Of a stretch of DNA of 64,000 nucleotides, positions 23,996 through 37,189 are shown in pieces. The notes beneath the pieces were generated by a model. That model had not been told where the DNA came from, made no database searches, and saw only the letters and a program-made list of their open reading frames with translations. This DNA comes from Pogostemon cablin (taxonomy: Eukaryota; Streptophyta; Magnoliopsida; Lamiales; Lamiaceae). A program made the position numbers and the translations under genes. The stretch is taken from contig CM042975.1 in NCBI GenBank assembly GCA_023678885.1, positions 33,264,729-33,328,728 on the forward strand. The letters are read 5' to 3'. How positions within the stretch are numbered: position 1 is the stretch's first letter; every line of letters starts with the position of its first letter.

Positions 23996-26900
23996 TTAAT
24001 TCAACTGAACCAAGTGCTTACACAGCTCAAACTTCTGAGCTGGTAAGGCTTTTGTAAACATGTCTGCAGGATTGTCATCTGTCTTGATCTTCTTGACATT
24101 CACAATCCCTCTGTCTATCATGTCTCTTATGAAATACAACCTTACATCAATGTGTTTGGTCCTTTTATGGTATCCTTGATGCTTGGAGAGATGCACTGCA
24201 CTCTGATTATCACAATGTATCTCAACTGACTCTTGCTCAATTCCAAACTCACTCAACATACCTGTCAACCACACTCCTTCTTTTACTGCTTCTGTAAGTG
24301 CAACAAACTCTGCCTCTGTGGTTGATAATGCCACTATATGTTGATGAGTTGCTCTCCAACTTACTGCAGTACCAAACAAGTTGAATACATAACCAGCAAG
24401 AGACTTCCTAGTATCAAGATTTACTGCATAATCAGCATCAACATATCCTACTACTGCCTTATCCCATGTTGTCATTTTCTGAAACTTCAAACCTGCTGTG
24501 ATGGTTCCTTTAACATACCTGAGAGCCCACTTTACTGAACTCCAATGTAGTAAGCCTGGATTACTCATAAACCTGCTAATCATAAGCATCACATAAGCTA
24601 AATCTGGCCTGCAACATATCATTGCATACATCAAACTACCAACAACACTGGCATAAGGAACATTACTCATTTCAACCTTCTCTTGATCTGTTTGAGGAGC
24701 TTGGAGTAATGACAGACTCACTCCTTGCTTAACTGGAGTAGTTACTGTCTTACTGAGATTCATATTGTATCTCTTTAATACTTTGTCTAAGTATGACTCT
24801 TGGAACAACTTCAGCTCACCAATTGACCTATTTCTCTCAATCTGCATACCAAGAATCACCTTTGCTTCCCCAAGATCCTTCATATCAAATTCCTACTTAA
24901 GTATCTCCTTTACTTCACTTATACCAGCTTGATCCTTGCAAGCTATGAGGATATCATCTACATACAAAAGTAAGTATGTATAACATCCACCTTTGTTCCT
25001 AACATAAACACAACTGTCATGTAGGCTCCTGCTGAATCCATTTGATGTAATGTAATCATCAAATTTCAGATACCACTGTCTTGGACTTTGTTTTAGACCA
25101 TATAAAGATTTCAGCAGTAAACAAACCTTATTCTCAGCTCCTTCAACACTTACACCATCAGGAATCTTCATGTAAATATCCTCTTCAAGATTTCCATGCA
25201 AAAATGATGTAGTCACATCCATCTGATGTAACTCAAGATCAAACTGAGTTACTAATGCCAGTAAGATTCTGATGGAACAGTGTTTGACAACTGGTGAGAA
25301 TATTTCATTGTAATCAACACCCTCCTTTTGTGAGAAACCTCTTGCTACAAGTCTTGCCTTGTATCTAACACCTCCTTCTTTGCTTGTAACAGGCTTCTTC
25401 TTATAGATCAATTTACAGCTTACTAACTTCTTGTTCTTTGGTCTGTCAACAATCTGCAAAGTTTTATTCTTATGTAGTGACAGTAGCTCTTCTTCCATAG
25501 CAACTATCCACTTGTCATTGTCATTCCCTGATATAGCTTCATCATATGTTCTTGGCTCATAATTCTCTATATCAGATGCAACATATAATGCATATGATAC
25601 TATATCAGCTTCCATGTATCTCACTGGAGTTTTAATCTGTCTCCTTAGCCTATCTCTTACAAGCTGATAAGAATTTAGATCATACCTTGAACTGGATGAG
25701 CTAGGAGAGCTATCTTCCTTATTCTGATCAGCACTGTTATCATCTTGATTTGACTGCTGAGCTTCCTTCCTTGCTTGCTCCACCTGAGGCTCATCAAGAT
25801 CTGTAGTAATTGATACTACAGAATTCCTTACAACCAATGGCATCTTCCTTTCACTAAATGTGACATCTCTGCTAACAATAAACTTATTAGCTATATAACA
25901 CCATAACCTGTACCCTTTTGCTTCTTGTGAGTATCCAACCATCACACACTTTACTGCTCTAGGTTCCAACTTATCTTGCTTCACATGAGAGTAAGCCTGA
26001 CACCCTATTACTCTCAGATGAGTGTAACTAGGTGTCTTTCCAGACCACATTTCTTCAGGTGGTTTGAATTTCAAAGCTGCTGATGGACATAGGTTGATAA
26101 GATAGGCTGCTCTAGTCACAAGTTCACCCCAGAACCCTTTAGTGAATCCTCCACTACTCAGTATACATCTTACTCTTTCTAACAATGTCTGATTCATTCT
26201 TTCTGCAACACCATTTTGTTGTGGAGTTCCAGGTGTAGTCTTGTGCCTCTTGATTCCCTTTTCTCTACAGAAAACATTGAACTCATCTGAAACAAACTCA
26301 AGCCCATTATCTGATCTCAAGCATTTCAACTTCTTTCCTGTCTGATTCTCTACCTCAGCAAGCCATTCCTTAAATGCAGTGAATGCTTGATCCTTTGTTT
26401 TAAGGATCTTCACCCATAACTTCCTAGAGTAGTCATCTATGAAAGATATAAAATATCTTCCACCACCAATAGTTGGATTCTTTGATGGTCCCCATAGATC
26501 TGTATGAACATACTGAAGCTTCTCTGATGAAGTATGTTCTCCTGAACCAAACTTCAACCTCTTTGCTTTACTCAGGACACAATCTTCACATTGATCCATC
26601 TTACAGGTTGAACTTATATCTAGTAGATTCTGTCTTGCTAGCTCTTGTAACCCTCTCTCACTTACATGAGCTAATCTTCCATGCCACAACTGAACATCTT
26701 CTTGCTCTTGAGAAGTGTTCAACTGTCCAGTGACAACTGATCCTTCAAGAAAATAAAGATCAGAGCTCTTAACTCCTTTCATTACCACTGACTTATCCTT
26801 TATGATGGTGAGTACACCTTTCTTCACATGGTACTCACAACCCAAGGAGTCTAACATACCTAATGATATCAGATTCCTTCTCAATCATGGTACATACCTC

Positions 26901-28030
26901 ACATTTGTGAGCAACTTAATGGATCCATCAAACATTCTGAATTTAACAGAACCAATACCCTCAATCTTGATGGCTTGATCATTGCTTAACAAGACTGATC
27001 CTTCAAGATATGGTTACAAATCAGTAAACCATTCCTTGACTGATGTCATATGAAAAGTGCAGCCTGAATCTAACACCCATTGGTCTGACACTTGACCAGA
27101 AACAACAACCAAAGCTTCAACATAATCTTGGTCCTTGTTACCTCTATTTTCAGTCACCTGATTTGCATGGATTCTTTGATTTCCTCCCTTTTCAGCAATC
27201 TTCTTGGCTACCATTGCTTTCCACTTATGACAGTTCTTCTTATAATGACCAGGCTTGTTGCAGTGAAAACAGTTATTGTTTTCTTCACCTGCTGATGTAC
27301 CTTGATTACTTCTTTCATATTTCTTCTTATTAGCACCAGACTTCTTATCATTCTTGTTCCACTTATGTTGTTTGTTGGTAACAAGACCTTCTCCTGCAAC
27401 TGCATTATCTGATGTCTTGTGAAGCACCTTTGCTTTGATTGCTAGAATCACTTGCTCCAGGGAGATTGATTCAACATTTCCATACAACAATGTGTCTCTC
27501 AAACCTTCAAAAGACTTAGGAAGAGCTGACATCAATATGACAGCCTTATATTCACTTGATAGTGCTACATCAATGTTCTCTAAGTCATCTATGATCTTAT
27601 TGAAATCATCTAGTTGACTTAGAATAGACTTATCTTCTGATACTTTGAAGGAGTAGAGTTTCTGCTTGGTGTACAGCCGGTTTGTCAATGTCTTCACCAT
27701 GTAAAGATCAGCAAGCTTCTTCCACATATCTCTTGCAGATACTTCCTTGGAAACTTCCCTTAGAGCTTTATCACCTAAGCACAGAATGATAGCACTTCTT
27801 GCCTTGGACTGTTGATATTGATCTGCAGCTAATACACCAGCATCCACAGCGGCTGCTTGATCTGCTTGATCTGGTAGTGGTTTAACTGCATCAGCAAGAC
27901 CTTGTTGGATCAGTACAGCCTCCATCTTCATCCTCCACAGACAGAAATCAACTTTCTCTGTAAACTTCTCCACATCAAACTTAGTTGTAACCAAGATTCT
28001 TCCCTTCTTTTCTGGTATTGTGGCAGCTTC
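23996..28030 (-). pseudogene. copia gag-pol polyprotein with three in-frame stop codons
   Basis: A single frame runs through gag (RNA-binding domain, CCHC knuckle CFHCNKPGHYKKNC), protease (DSGCTFHM), integrase (H-H-C-C region, then the catalytic core with TDLWGP and GTPQQNGVAERMNQT), reverse transcriptase (LYGLKQSPRQWY, YVDDIL) and RNase H (ALSTTEAEF, DNQSAVHL, TKHIDVRLYFIRD), ending at 23996. Stops interrupt it at 27014-27016 (TAA, just after the protease motif), 26885-26887 (TGA) and 24893-24895 (TAG, in RT). No frameshift is seen. The usual gag start codon appears to be lost. This copy cannot make a full polyprotein, though it could be mobilised in trans. Typical Tork/Tnt1-lineage sequence. 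Confidence 0.93.
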
Positions 28031-28040
28031 TTGTTCTTCC

Positions 28041-28054
28041 CACAGACGGCGCCA
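28041..28054 (-). other. primer-binding site of the copia element
   Basis: TGGCGCCGTC on the minus strand, two bases inside the 5' LTR border. The first nine bases match plant Asp-tRNA-type primer sites; the match weakens after that. Confidence 0.6.
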
Positions 28055-28056
28055 CT

Positions 28057-28888
28057 TGTTATGAAACTTGAGCAAACACTTGAAAATGATTACTCAAGAA
28101 ACTGCACTCACTTGTTTGTTGAATCACTCACGTTTCACACACACTTTGATAAACAAAATGAAAATAAAATGAAAGAGAGATCAACACAAAGATGTATAGT
28201 GGTTCAGCATAGCCTACATCCACTTTCTTGAAAGAAGAATTCACTAAACAATGAAGAAGATGGTTACAAGAATACAAGCACCTGAAAAACCTAATCCTAA
28301 GCTTGCATCTAACTGATATGTGAAGAAGATGTGTTGATGATTATTATTTCAGCTGTCATTCTACTTCTTATATGGATGTGTGTCTCACGTGTGTAATCCA
28401 TTCACAATGCACACACTTAATCAGTTATAACCAACTGATGAAACCGTTGCAACTGATTTACTGAACACAGGTTCGACCTTGGTTCGACCAGTACATGAGG
28501 TCGAACCATGAGTGTCGTGGTCGAACCAAGGATAGAATGACTTGCCTGAAACGGTTCGACCAGGGTTCGACCTAGCTTAACAGGTCGAACCTAATCTTAA
28601 CAAGTCGAACCTTAGTCAGTTATAACCAACCATCTGTGGTTCGATCAAGGTTCGACCTAGCTCATCAGGTCGAACCTTAGCTTAACAAGTCGAACCCTTG
28701 CAGTTACAATTAACTGTCTGCTGTTCGATCAAGGTTCGACCTAACTCATCAGGTCGAACCTTAGCTTAACCATGTCGAACCTTATCCACCTTCCAGCTGA
28801 TGCTTCCAACACTCACTTCCTCCATCTGATCACAACCCTCCATACTTTCTGTAGTATGTATGAAGTATGCATGGTCTACTTCATCACA
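28057..28888 (-). repeat. 5' LTR of the copia element
   Basis: 832 bp. It has eleven exact GGTTCGACC/GGTCGAACC words at 28468-28780, three more than the other LTR, where they are broken by transitions. TATA-like sequence near 28370. Confidence 0.95.
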
Positions 28889-28893
28889 GTGTT

Positions 28894-30710
28894 TGTGGCT
28901 TGTCCTTTACCATTAGCTAGGTTATATATTTAGAGTTCGTTTGATTCGTTTTGAATTAATATTTATGATAAACTTTGAAAATTGTTAAAAATAAATAAAA
29001 AAAGATTACACTATACTCATGCAATCTTATTTTCCTTCTAAAATTGTTTTTTAAAAAATACTTATAATCACATGGAACTAAAAACAATTTAAGGGAATTA
29101 TACTCATGTTTATTTTTATTTTTATCTTTGGGAAAACTAAATTTTATTTAAAAAGAGAGCAGAATATAATTAGTTGTGTTCATACTCAAGTGTGTTATTT
29201 TATATATTTTTATTAACTCACATATTAATTTTTAAGAATCAAGCATATTCTTATAGTTTTAATATTACTTCATTCAAAATTAAATACAGCATATGAAACT
29301 ATGATTCTTGTAAATGGTGCACAATATTTGTTTGTGACTAGCAAATGGGATCTTTAGATAATATCGCCTATAAATAATTATTCATTAATATTTTGTACGA
29401 GCTTTAAGAAGATGAGAAGTGTACATTAAATTAATATTTAATGGAAGAAGAGAATTGTAAAATTAATCGAATGTATGGTAAATTAAAGACATGCTTTACA
29501 ATTCATACTCTGTTTATAGTAAAGATTGTACAGTTTAATTTTATTCAGGGGATTAGTTATTTAAAGAAAATTAGGCATCTTTGTGGAATTTTGATTTTCA
29601 AATGTAATACAACTAGCTAGTGCGAGCATTTAATAAACAGTTCAAAAAATTAATTAAGAGCCTTTAATTAATTGTTCATAAAGACGTATCACGTATATAT
29701 ATACACTTCTAAGTTCTTCTAACTCAATTCCAATACAACATGATAACATACTGCATTTTGGGATATAAGACATTGTCAACTAATTTTTAATTTAATATAT
29801 ACAATAAGTACTTAACAATTTTAAATGTTCAACCCTTCTATTATACGTAATAAAAAATATTTTTCGATTAATTTTATTAAAATTTCAAGGGTATTTTAGT
29901 ATTTTTAGGTAACAAATAAAATATAAAGTATGTTATATGAGTTTGGTGGGAGTAATATTTTATAAATTAAGATAACTTGTTGAGGTATTAATTAGTGTGG
30001 TGTTTCTTTTTTTTAATTGCGAAAATAGGTGTGAAACAAACAAAAATAGAAAATGGGAAGATAAGTGATGGACGATCAAAATATATATTTAAATAATTTC
30101 ACAATGATGCAAGAATATTAAGATGAAAGCATTATGCTTCAAATATTTGGGTGTGATCACAAATTAAAAAAAGAAAAAAAAATCTTTGTTGAGTTATTCA
30201 TGCAAATTGAAAACAAGAATTTTTGTTTAATTGAATTAGAAATCTATTGATGTAATCTAAAGCATGAGACAAATTACAATATTTTAAGATACAGTAATAT
30301 TGATCATTAATCTTGAATAACTGTAATATTTAAATTTGATGTGTATGATTGAAAAGAATGAAATTTGGGTTTGTATGAGTGTAGTCATGTCAATAAAAGA
30401 CGGTGCCTAATTTCGGACCCATTCTATGCAGTATTTTTTATTCCACATACATCGCTTTCTTGAAATTTAATCTACATTTTTTATACATATATATAATTTT
30501 TTAATAGAAAAATGAAGGTGAGCCCTAGAATTTTTATTTAACCTTAGATATATTCATTCTTTACGTATTCGATTACATGCACGTAACGTGTAACTATTTG
30601 TTGTTTGTGTACACATTAATTTATACTTTATAGTACTTATTTAATTTGAAGTATCTATTATACGTACAATGACGTATACAAAGTTGGTAGATTTAACAAT
30701 GAATTTACTA
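28894..30710. other. AT-rich intergenic DNA
   Basis: I see no gene, structured repeat or transposon end in this stretch. Confidence 0.6.
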
Positions 30711-30952
30711 TGGTGCACCTTTAGAATTTAGTATTATGGATAAGGGTATATTATTTTGTTCTAAAGAGTATACACTTTAATAAGGACACACTATTTTGTT
30801 CTAAAGGGTATATATTTTTCATTAATATTTTTTTTATTTTTCTTCAGAAAATAAATGATACACATCTTTAGACTAAATGGTATACAATTTAACACAAAAT
30901 TTTAAAGGCACACAAAGTGTGCCCGTGTGCCCGGCGCAGCAAGTTTTTGCCT
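30711..30952. mobile_element. MITE-like element with gtgcccggcgca end (family 2, copy a)
   Basis: The interior contains ttttgttctaaag(a/g)gtata, ttcttcagaaaataaatg and tatacaatttaacacaaaat, and it ends gtgcccgtgtgcccggcgca. The same words occur, some in reverse orientation, at 34709-34975 and 54010-54235. Confidence 0.6.
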
Positions 30953-31316
30953 TTTAAAAAAACTCAAACTATAGAAGACTTTCAAATTTAAATCTAATTT
31001 TCAAACTGTAAATGAGTAATTGGTCTCCAAGTTAAAGGTATATACAACTTACAAGAGTTAAATTTTTTAAAAAATAAATAAATAAATAACCGGATAATTG
31101 TGCGTGTTGTGTTATATTAATGCATATAAGGAGGTTAATGATTGGCTTAGCACGGAATTAAATTTAGGCAAACACACAATGGTTCCTCTTCAATTTTATT
31201 ATACCTCATACAATGTTAAGTTGTTTAAATTAAGAAAGATCATAGCATTTATAATGATTTACAAGGAGGGCATAATATTTACCGTGTAAACCTAATTTAT
31301 GAAAGACTACTTCTTA

Positions 31317-31761
31317 GAGGGCGTTTGGTTTATCGCAAGAAATCGGAATGAGAATTATTATGATAGTAGTAGGGAATGATAATGAGTTTGTATTTTATAA
31401 TTGTATTGTTTGATTGATAGTTGAGAATTACTATCATAACAATTAATATTATTTGGTATAATCTTCTCTAGGAATTGATAATATTTTATTTATTTTTTTA
31501 TTTTATTATTATTCAAAGAAAAATTATATTAATGATTTTTAATTTTAATAATATCATTAAAAATATTAATAATTGGATTGGGCTTTTTTGGTGCTGGAAT
31601 GAAAGCCGGAATTAAAGTAATTCTCAATTTACTAAGGAATGATGGATTCCCATATTTTAGGAAATGGGATTTATGGTTGCACTATCATACCCATCAACCA
31701 AACAAATTTTTTGAATCCTTTTTCCATTGCAGTCTTCCACACCTATCAACCAAACAGCCCC
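31317..31761. mobile_element. Tourist-like (PIF/Harbinger) MITE
   Basis: The left end gagggcgtttggtttat is the inverse of the right end, read as ggggctgtttggttgatag. The 3-bp target duplication TTA is at 31314-31316 and 31762-31764. 445 bp, non-coding. Open frames inside are not genes. Confidence 0.8.
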
Positions 31762-31799
31762 TTAAATTTAATATATATATATATATATAGTATATATAT

Positions 31800-32100
31800 G
31801 AAACATTTTTTCGGAAACACTACTTGACTGTCAAGATGCCAGTCGGGAGGGGATAAGACTAATTTAATTAAAATGATAAACTCTCTTGTAAGACGAGTTA
31901 TTTGTGTACTATATATGAAACATTTTTTCAGAAACACTACTTGACTGTCAAGATGCCAGTCGGGAGGGGATAAGACTAATTTAATTAAAATGATAAACTC
32001 TCTTGTGAGACGAGTTATTTGTGAGACAAGTAATAGACATACTTTAACACGTCTCGCACACCGTCTCACGTAAACAGCATCTCACAAGAGAATTTGTCTA
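31800..32100. repeat. 117-bp tandem duplication inside a family-1-like transposon fragment
   Basis: The unit starting gaaacattttttc occurs at 31800 and 31917 with two or three differences. The right part (32000-32095) carries gtctcgcacaccgtctcacg and catctcacaagag, words related to the family-1 MITE ends. Confidence 0.75.
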
Positions 32101-32182
32101 TTAAAATTACGTTTCGAGTAAATTCTAGTCGCGTGGATTGTTATTGGACTCATAAGAAATACTATACTTCATTTCATATCAT

Positions 32183-32186
<4 letters not shown>

Positions 32187-32253
<67 letters not shown>
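32187..32253. repeat. (ATT)n followed by (AT)n microsatellite
   Basis: Perfect ATT triplets pass into an AT dinucleotide run. Confidence 0.95.
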
Positions 32254-32259
<6 letters not shown>

Positions 32260-32525
32260 CTACCAACTTAATTTATGGATTCCTTCGTTATCGGGTTAAA
32301 TGAATATTATTTATGTAATTTTATTTAAAATTCTAATTACCTCGTACATACTTCTTCTTCTTTTAATAATAAAATTATTGGTAATATATATATAATATTA
32401 CTACCAAATTAATTTATGGATTCCTTCGTTATCGGGTTAAATGAATATTATTTATGTAATTTTATTTAAAATTCTAATTACCTCGTACGTACTTCTTCTT
32501 CTTTTAATAATAAAATTATTGGTAA
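32251..32525. repeat. 141-bp tandem duplication
   Basis: The unit starting ataatattactacca at 32251 recurs at 32392 with about two mismatches. The copies are separated by a short TA run. Confidence 0.92.
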
Positions 32526-33800
32526 GTATTTTAAGTAAACTTAATTACTCAAAAGGTGATCAACAGTAGTAAGGAGTGGGTCTGAAATACTCAGAAATGA
32601 ACAATTTAAAAAAAAAAGTAATAATAAAGCAAAATATACTTGCAAGTTGTATTTCTCCTCGTGAATAATATTTTACTTTCAAATTACAACTCCCTCTCTC
32701 ATGTCAGAAATAAATTGCATTGTTAATTTAAGAAAAAATAATTTTTAAATAACTTTATTGATCTTAATTATAAGGGGTAATGTATTATTTTTAAATAATT
32801 AATAAATTATAAACTATGTCACGTGTGCTAGATGAAATGATACTTTTAAAATTATATGATTAATGTGATATTTTATTTTCTTTCGATAAAATTTATAATT
32901 ATAAAAGTGATAAAAACAAAGAATGTGAAGTTTAAAATATACTCCAGTATTTACTTTGAATTTGAAACCTACATTTGAATTTTTAAACAAGAGTACAAAG
33001 TTACTGCGACTTTTTGAGATTTTGAATTCGAATCTCACAAATTAGTAAATTAAACAAAAAATTTAAATCAATATATAGTAGTATTAAATAATTAATTACT
33101 ATTACTTCCTTTTAAACATTAATTAAATTAACAAATTCAAATACAGTATATTATATCAAGATTAGAAAATATATTAATTATATAATTCATTACAATACTA
33201 TTTATTTTTACATTAAATTAATTTATTAATCACACAATAATTATTTGTAGTATAGTGGGCCCGAACAGAATGATAGTCAAACCAAACAGATGGAGTATTA
33301 ACTATGATATCGAAATGGAAAATTACTTTTCTAACCTTAATTAATTTGAAATCTCAAATAGAATCAAACTATACCCTTAGCTTTAATCTGAATTTCGGAG
33401 ACAATCCCTCGAAAAATCGAACTACCAGGACCGTTACTTTTATCTAATGGGAATTTTTTAAGACAAAGGCTTCTGTGTACAATTAGATTTATGCATTCAA
33501 ATCTACTTTGATTTCGGAACATTACTTAAGAAAATGATCATAAAACCGTTTCACTAAAAAATAAAATAAAAATTTGCATTTTAATTCTATTATTAATTCG
33601 ATTTGATTTCGGAACATTATTTAAGAAAATGATCATAAAACCGTTTCACTATAAAAAATTGCATTTTAATTCTATTATTAATTCGATAAACTAATAGATT
33701 AATAATGAAATCCGGTAATTTTTTATTGGTAAACTGATGGTAATTGAAAAAATTTTAGCAAAAAAATTTCAATTGTTGTAAATCCGTTGATAATTTATAC
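32526..33800. other. AT-rich intergenic DNA
   Basis: No gene. A roughly 85-bp imperfect repeat built on gatttcggaacattacttaagaaaatgatc occurs at about 33510 and 33604. Confidence 0.6.
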
Positions 33801-33802
33801 TA

Positions 33803-34093
33803 CTCCCTCCGTCCCGGGTATTTTTACCCGTTTGTACGGGCACGGAGATTAAGACGTATTATTTTTTTAATATATAATGTAAGAGAAAGTAGGGATAAAT
33901 TAGTAATTTAAAAAGAAAAAGTGAATAAAGTTATTGGGAATGATGAATAAAGTGTAAAAAAATAATTAAAGTTGTTGGGATGGTAAAAAGTATGTAATAA
34001 AATATTATGTATTTTTGCCAAAAATAGAATGTGTAAAAATACGTGGGACACCCCAAAATGGAAAGTGAGTAAAAATACGTGGAACAGAGAGAG
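33803..34093. mobile_element. Stowaway-like (Tc1/mariner) MITE
   Basis: It begins CTCCCTCCGTCCC, and its right end is a worn inverse copy (ggaacagagagag). It is flanked by TA at 33801-33802 and 34094-34095. Internal arms share gggtatttttacccg-like and gtaaaaatacgtgg words. 291 bp. Confidence 0.8.
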
Positions 34094-34554
34094 TATATTG
34101 TTAATTTTTTGGTAAATAGCAATATTAGATTTTATTTCATTGGTAAAATCATAATAAATTTATAAATTCATTGACACTCGGTACTAAAACAAAAATACAA
34201 TTTATATTGACAACACATTGATAAACTCTGTTGCATACTTAATATAATTTAGATTGTAACACATGTCATCCGTTTAATAAATAAAATCGTTGATAAAATC
34301 TGAGTATTGAATAGGTGATCGTATCATCATACCTTTTTGAATGTCAGTCCATGTTAAATTTCAGATAAAACAGTCTCTGTGTTGTTGTATGGACATTCGG
34401 AATATTCCTCCCCAAACTCTTATTTACGCACAATTAGTTGTATGTTGTAATTTTTAAAATGAATACTAAAAAAGATTTGATGATATAATATAAATATTTG
34501 AAATTTGAATAGTAATGAAAGACTAACATGCTCCATCATTAATACTCCATCCGT

Positions 34555-35370
34555 CCCAAATTTATTGTGTTACTTTCTGTTTTCATCCGTCTTAAATAAA
34601 TTATTTTATTCTAAAAAATAAAACTTCGCATTAACCAATAACCTCAAAAATTTATCTTAATTTCAAAAATACAACTCCCACCTAACACGCATAACATACT
34701 TTATAACAAGACAAAAACTTGTGTGTGTCCGGGCGCACGGAAGCACACTCCGTGTGCCTTTAGAATTTTGTGTTAAATTGTATACATTTTAGTATAAAGA
34801 TGTGTACCCTTTATTTTATGAAGAAAAATAAAAAATATAATGAAAAGTGTATATCATTTAGAACAAAATGGTATACCCTTATTAATTATAGTATATATCC
34901 TTTAGAACAAAATAATGTACATTTATCCATAATACTAAATTATAAAGGAGCACGGCGTGTGCCCGGCGCACGCAAGCCTCACTCTAAAAGAATTACTTAA
35001 AGTAAAGTATTAATGGTAAGATTGCAAAATATTAATTATTTTAAATTTAATAAAATTATTAAAATATATTACTTAAAATAAAACATTAATTGCAGGATTA
35101 ACGTGGGAGTGTTACATACACAAATTTTCTAAGAAGAACGTGGCGACAACACATACACAAATTTTTTCAAAAAGGAGCGTCGCGTCGCCACATACAAAAA
35201 TTCAAGATTTTATTTTTGGCAAGCACTTGTAAATTAATAGTATTAGTGATTTATTTATTACCTAAAAATTTCACAATACTCCTAAAAAGTCAATAAAGTT
35301 ACTCAAGAAATAATTTTTCTTAAACTCCGTGTCTACAGTAACTAAGACAACGAGTTTGGGACGGAGGGAG
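34555..35370. mobile_element. Stowaway-like MITE interrupted by another MITE
   Basis: The left end CTCCATCCGTCCCAAATTTA and the right end gtttgggacggagggag are inverse to each other and flanked by TA. The 816-bp length is explained by the family-2 MITE nested at about 34709-34975. Confidence 0.75.
34709..34975. mobile_element. MITE-like element (family 2, copy b) nested in the Stowaway element
   Basis: Inverted ends: acttgtgtgtgtccgggcgc on the left, and gcgtgtgcccggcgcacgca on the right as inverse. The interior shares ttagaacaaaatggtatac and gaagaaaaataaaa with the copies at 30711 and 54010. Confidence 0.7.
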
Positions 35371-35372
35371 TA

Positions 35373-36340
35373 GTATATAGTTTTGATCAATTAATATTTC
35401 AAAATGTAAATTATTACTATCTCAATATAATGATTTCTTTTGTAAATATATATATATATATAATGATTTCTTATAAAATGTTTAATGTTTAATTTATTTA
35501 TGACAGTAACAGAACAGTAATAAAAAATTAAATAAATTATACTTATATATTAATATTTAAAATTTTACAATAAATAAAAAATATAAAACTAAATTGGTGT
35601 TGAACGGCATTAATAATTACGTAGGTACTGTAGTTCGGTTTGTCCCATTAATGGGCAAATTAAAAACATACCAATATTTGGTTAGTCAGAATGAAAATTT
35701 TTGAAAACCAGCGTCATTTTATTAATTAATTAATAACACCCAATATTGAGGACCAAATACATTTATTATATCAAGCAAATTATGAAACGGGTAATTATTA
35801 AATAGGGAATACATACATACTTATATACTCTATGCAGCGCAGTATTCTTCAAGTATAAGTAGTATAGTAAATTAAATACTTTTAATTAACAATTAACTAA
35901 TTTTTAAGTACGTACGATGACCACTCTACGATTCAGTTATAATAACTCGCAGCTACAACTCTAATTAAGATATTAGTTTTAATTATCGAGGAATTTCCTT
36001 ACGTATACGTCGTCCAAATTAATTATTCGTACAATAATATTTATTACTCATTGCTAACTAGGCTACACTTGCATTTTCTAATTTCATGCTATAAACCATG
36101 TTAATGTTTGCAACACTAAAAATGTTCTGAAGAATCATTTTTGAATAAAAACAGAGTTGACCCAATTCATCCGTTTCGAATACATACGGTGTAGTGTAAA
36201 ACTCTACTTTGATAAAATTAAGAATGGATTTTAGAAATCTTATATTATTGAAATTGTAAACAGGCAGTCAGGCCAAAATAAATTATGGATCTTGAGGGGC
36301 AAATATTTTTCAAAAAAAAAAAAAAAAAATAACAAATACT
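35373..36340. other. AT-rich intergenic DNA
   Basis: No gene or clear repeat, apart from a TA microsatellite near 35447-35462 and an A run near 36314-36330. Confidence 0.6.
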
Positions 36341-36345
36341 CTCTC

Positions 36346-36600
36346 CGTCCCAAAATAATTGACACATTTTTTTTGGCACAGAGATTAAGGAGTATAATAA
36401 TTTAATGTAAAGTGAAGCGAGAGAAATAATATTTAATATGTAGTGGGTAGTTGTATTAGTGGTGACTGGTGAGTGTGGTGTGTGTGTGGGTTCATGTAAA
36501 TAAATAAATTATTTTTGTGTGGGTTTTATATCCTTAAAAAGAAAATATGTCAATTTCTGTAGGAGAACCCAAAAAGGAAAGTGTGCCAATATTTTTGAGA
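36346..36600. mobile_element. decayed Stowaway-like MITE
   Basis: The left end ctctctccgtcccaaaataa is clear. The inverse right arm (caatttctgtaggagaaccc, ggaaagtgtgccaat) is present, but its terminal GGGACGGAG is lost. Confidence 0.55.
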
Positions 36601-37189
36601 TGAAACTCAAATCAAAATTATGTACGTATTTTTATTTAATTTATAATATTCTTAATTCATACTAATAAATTAATTAAAGAATATGGAGAAGAGCCCATTT
36701 TTATTTTTGATTCAAGAATTCTAAGTCCTGTTATTTATAAGAACGGTCTTGTGTGTACGTGAGATGAGTCGATTTATTATTAAAGTATACTAATTGTTAT
36801 ATAAATAACGTATGTTTATTAATAGTTAAAATATGTTTTAAATAAATGATACTATAGCACTTTAAAAAAATATTTTAATTCATTGTTTATCATATTTTAA
36901 AAAAACATAATTTAACTACGAATCAACATACTTTAACAACGGATCGATGACCCGTCTCACAATCCGCCTCATATATATAATTACTGTCTCACAAATATAT
37001 ACTTCTATGTGATAAATTTATGTGAGACTGTCTCATGATAAGATTGTTCATGCTTTCTTTTAAAATGATTTTGTTTATATTATAAATTGATAGGCAAATT
37101 TTTATGTAAACTGGGTTAACGGTGTAAATTATGTGATCCTCCTTCCAATCGTATCATATCTTATGTATTGCTAGGTTTAAATTAAAGGG

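Larger units (their letters stand above)
23071..28888 (-). mobile_element. Ty1/copia LTR retrotransposon, Tork/Tnt1-like
   Basis: It is complete in structure: LTRs 23071-23905 and 28057-28888 start TGTTATGAAAC and end CATCACA, and are flanked by the 5-bp target duplication gtgtt (23066-23070 and 28889-28893). The element reads on the minus strand. The primer-binding site abuts the right LTR (TGGCGCCGTC on the minus strand, 28054 downward), and a purine-rich tract (aaggtggagaa) abuts the left LTR. The LTRs differ at about 15 bases plus a 4-bp indel by eye, so insertion is fairly young. The polyprotein order protease-integrase-RT-RNase H defines copia. Confidence 0.96.
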
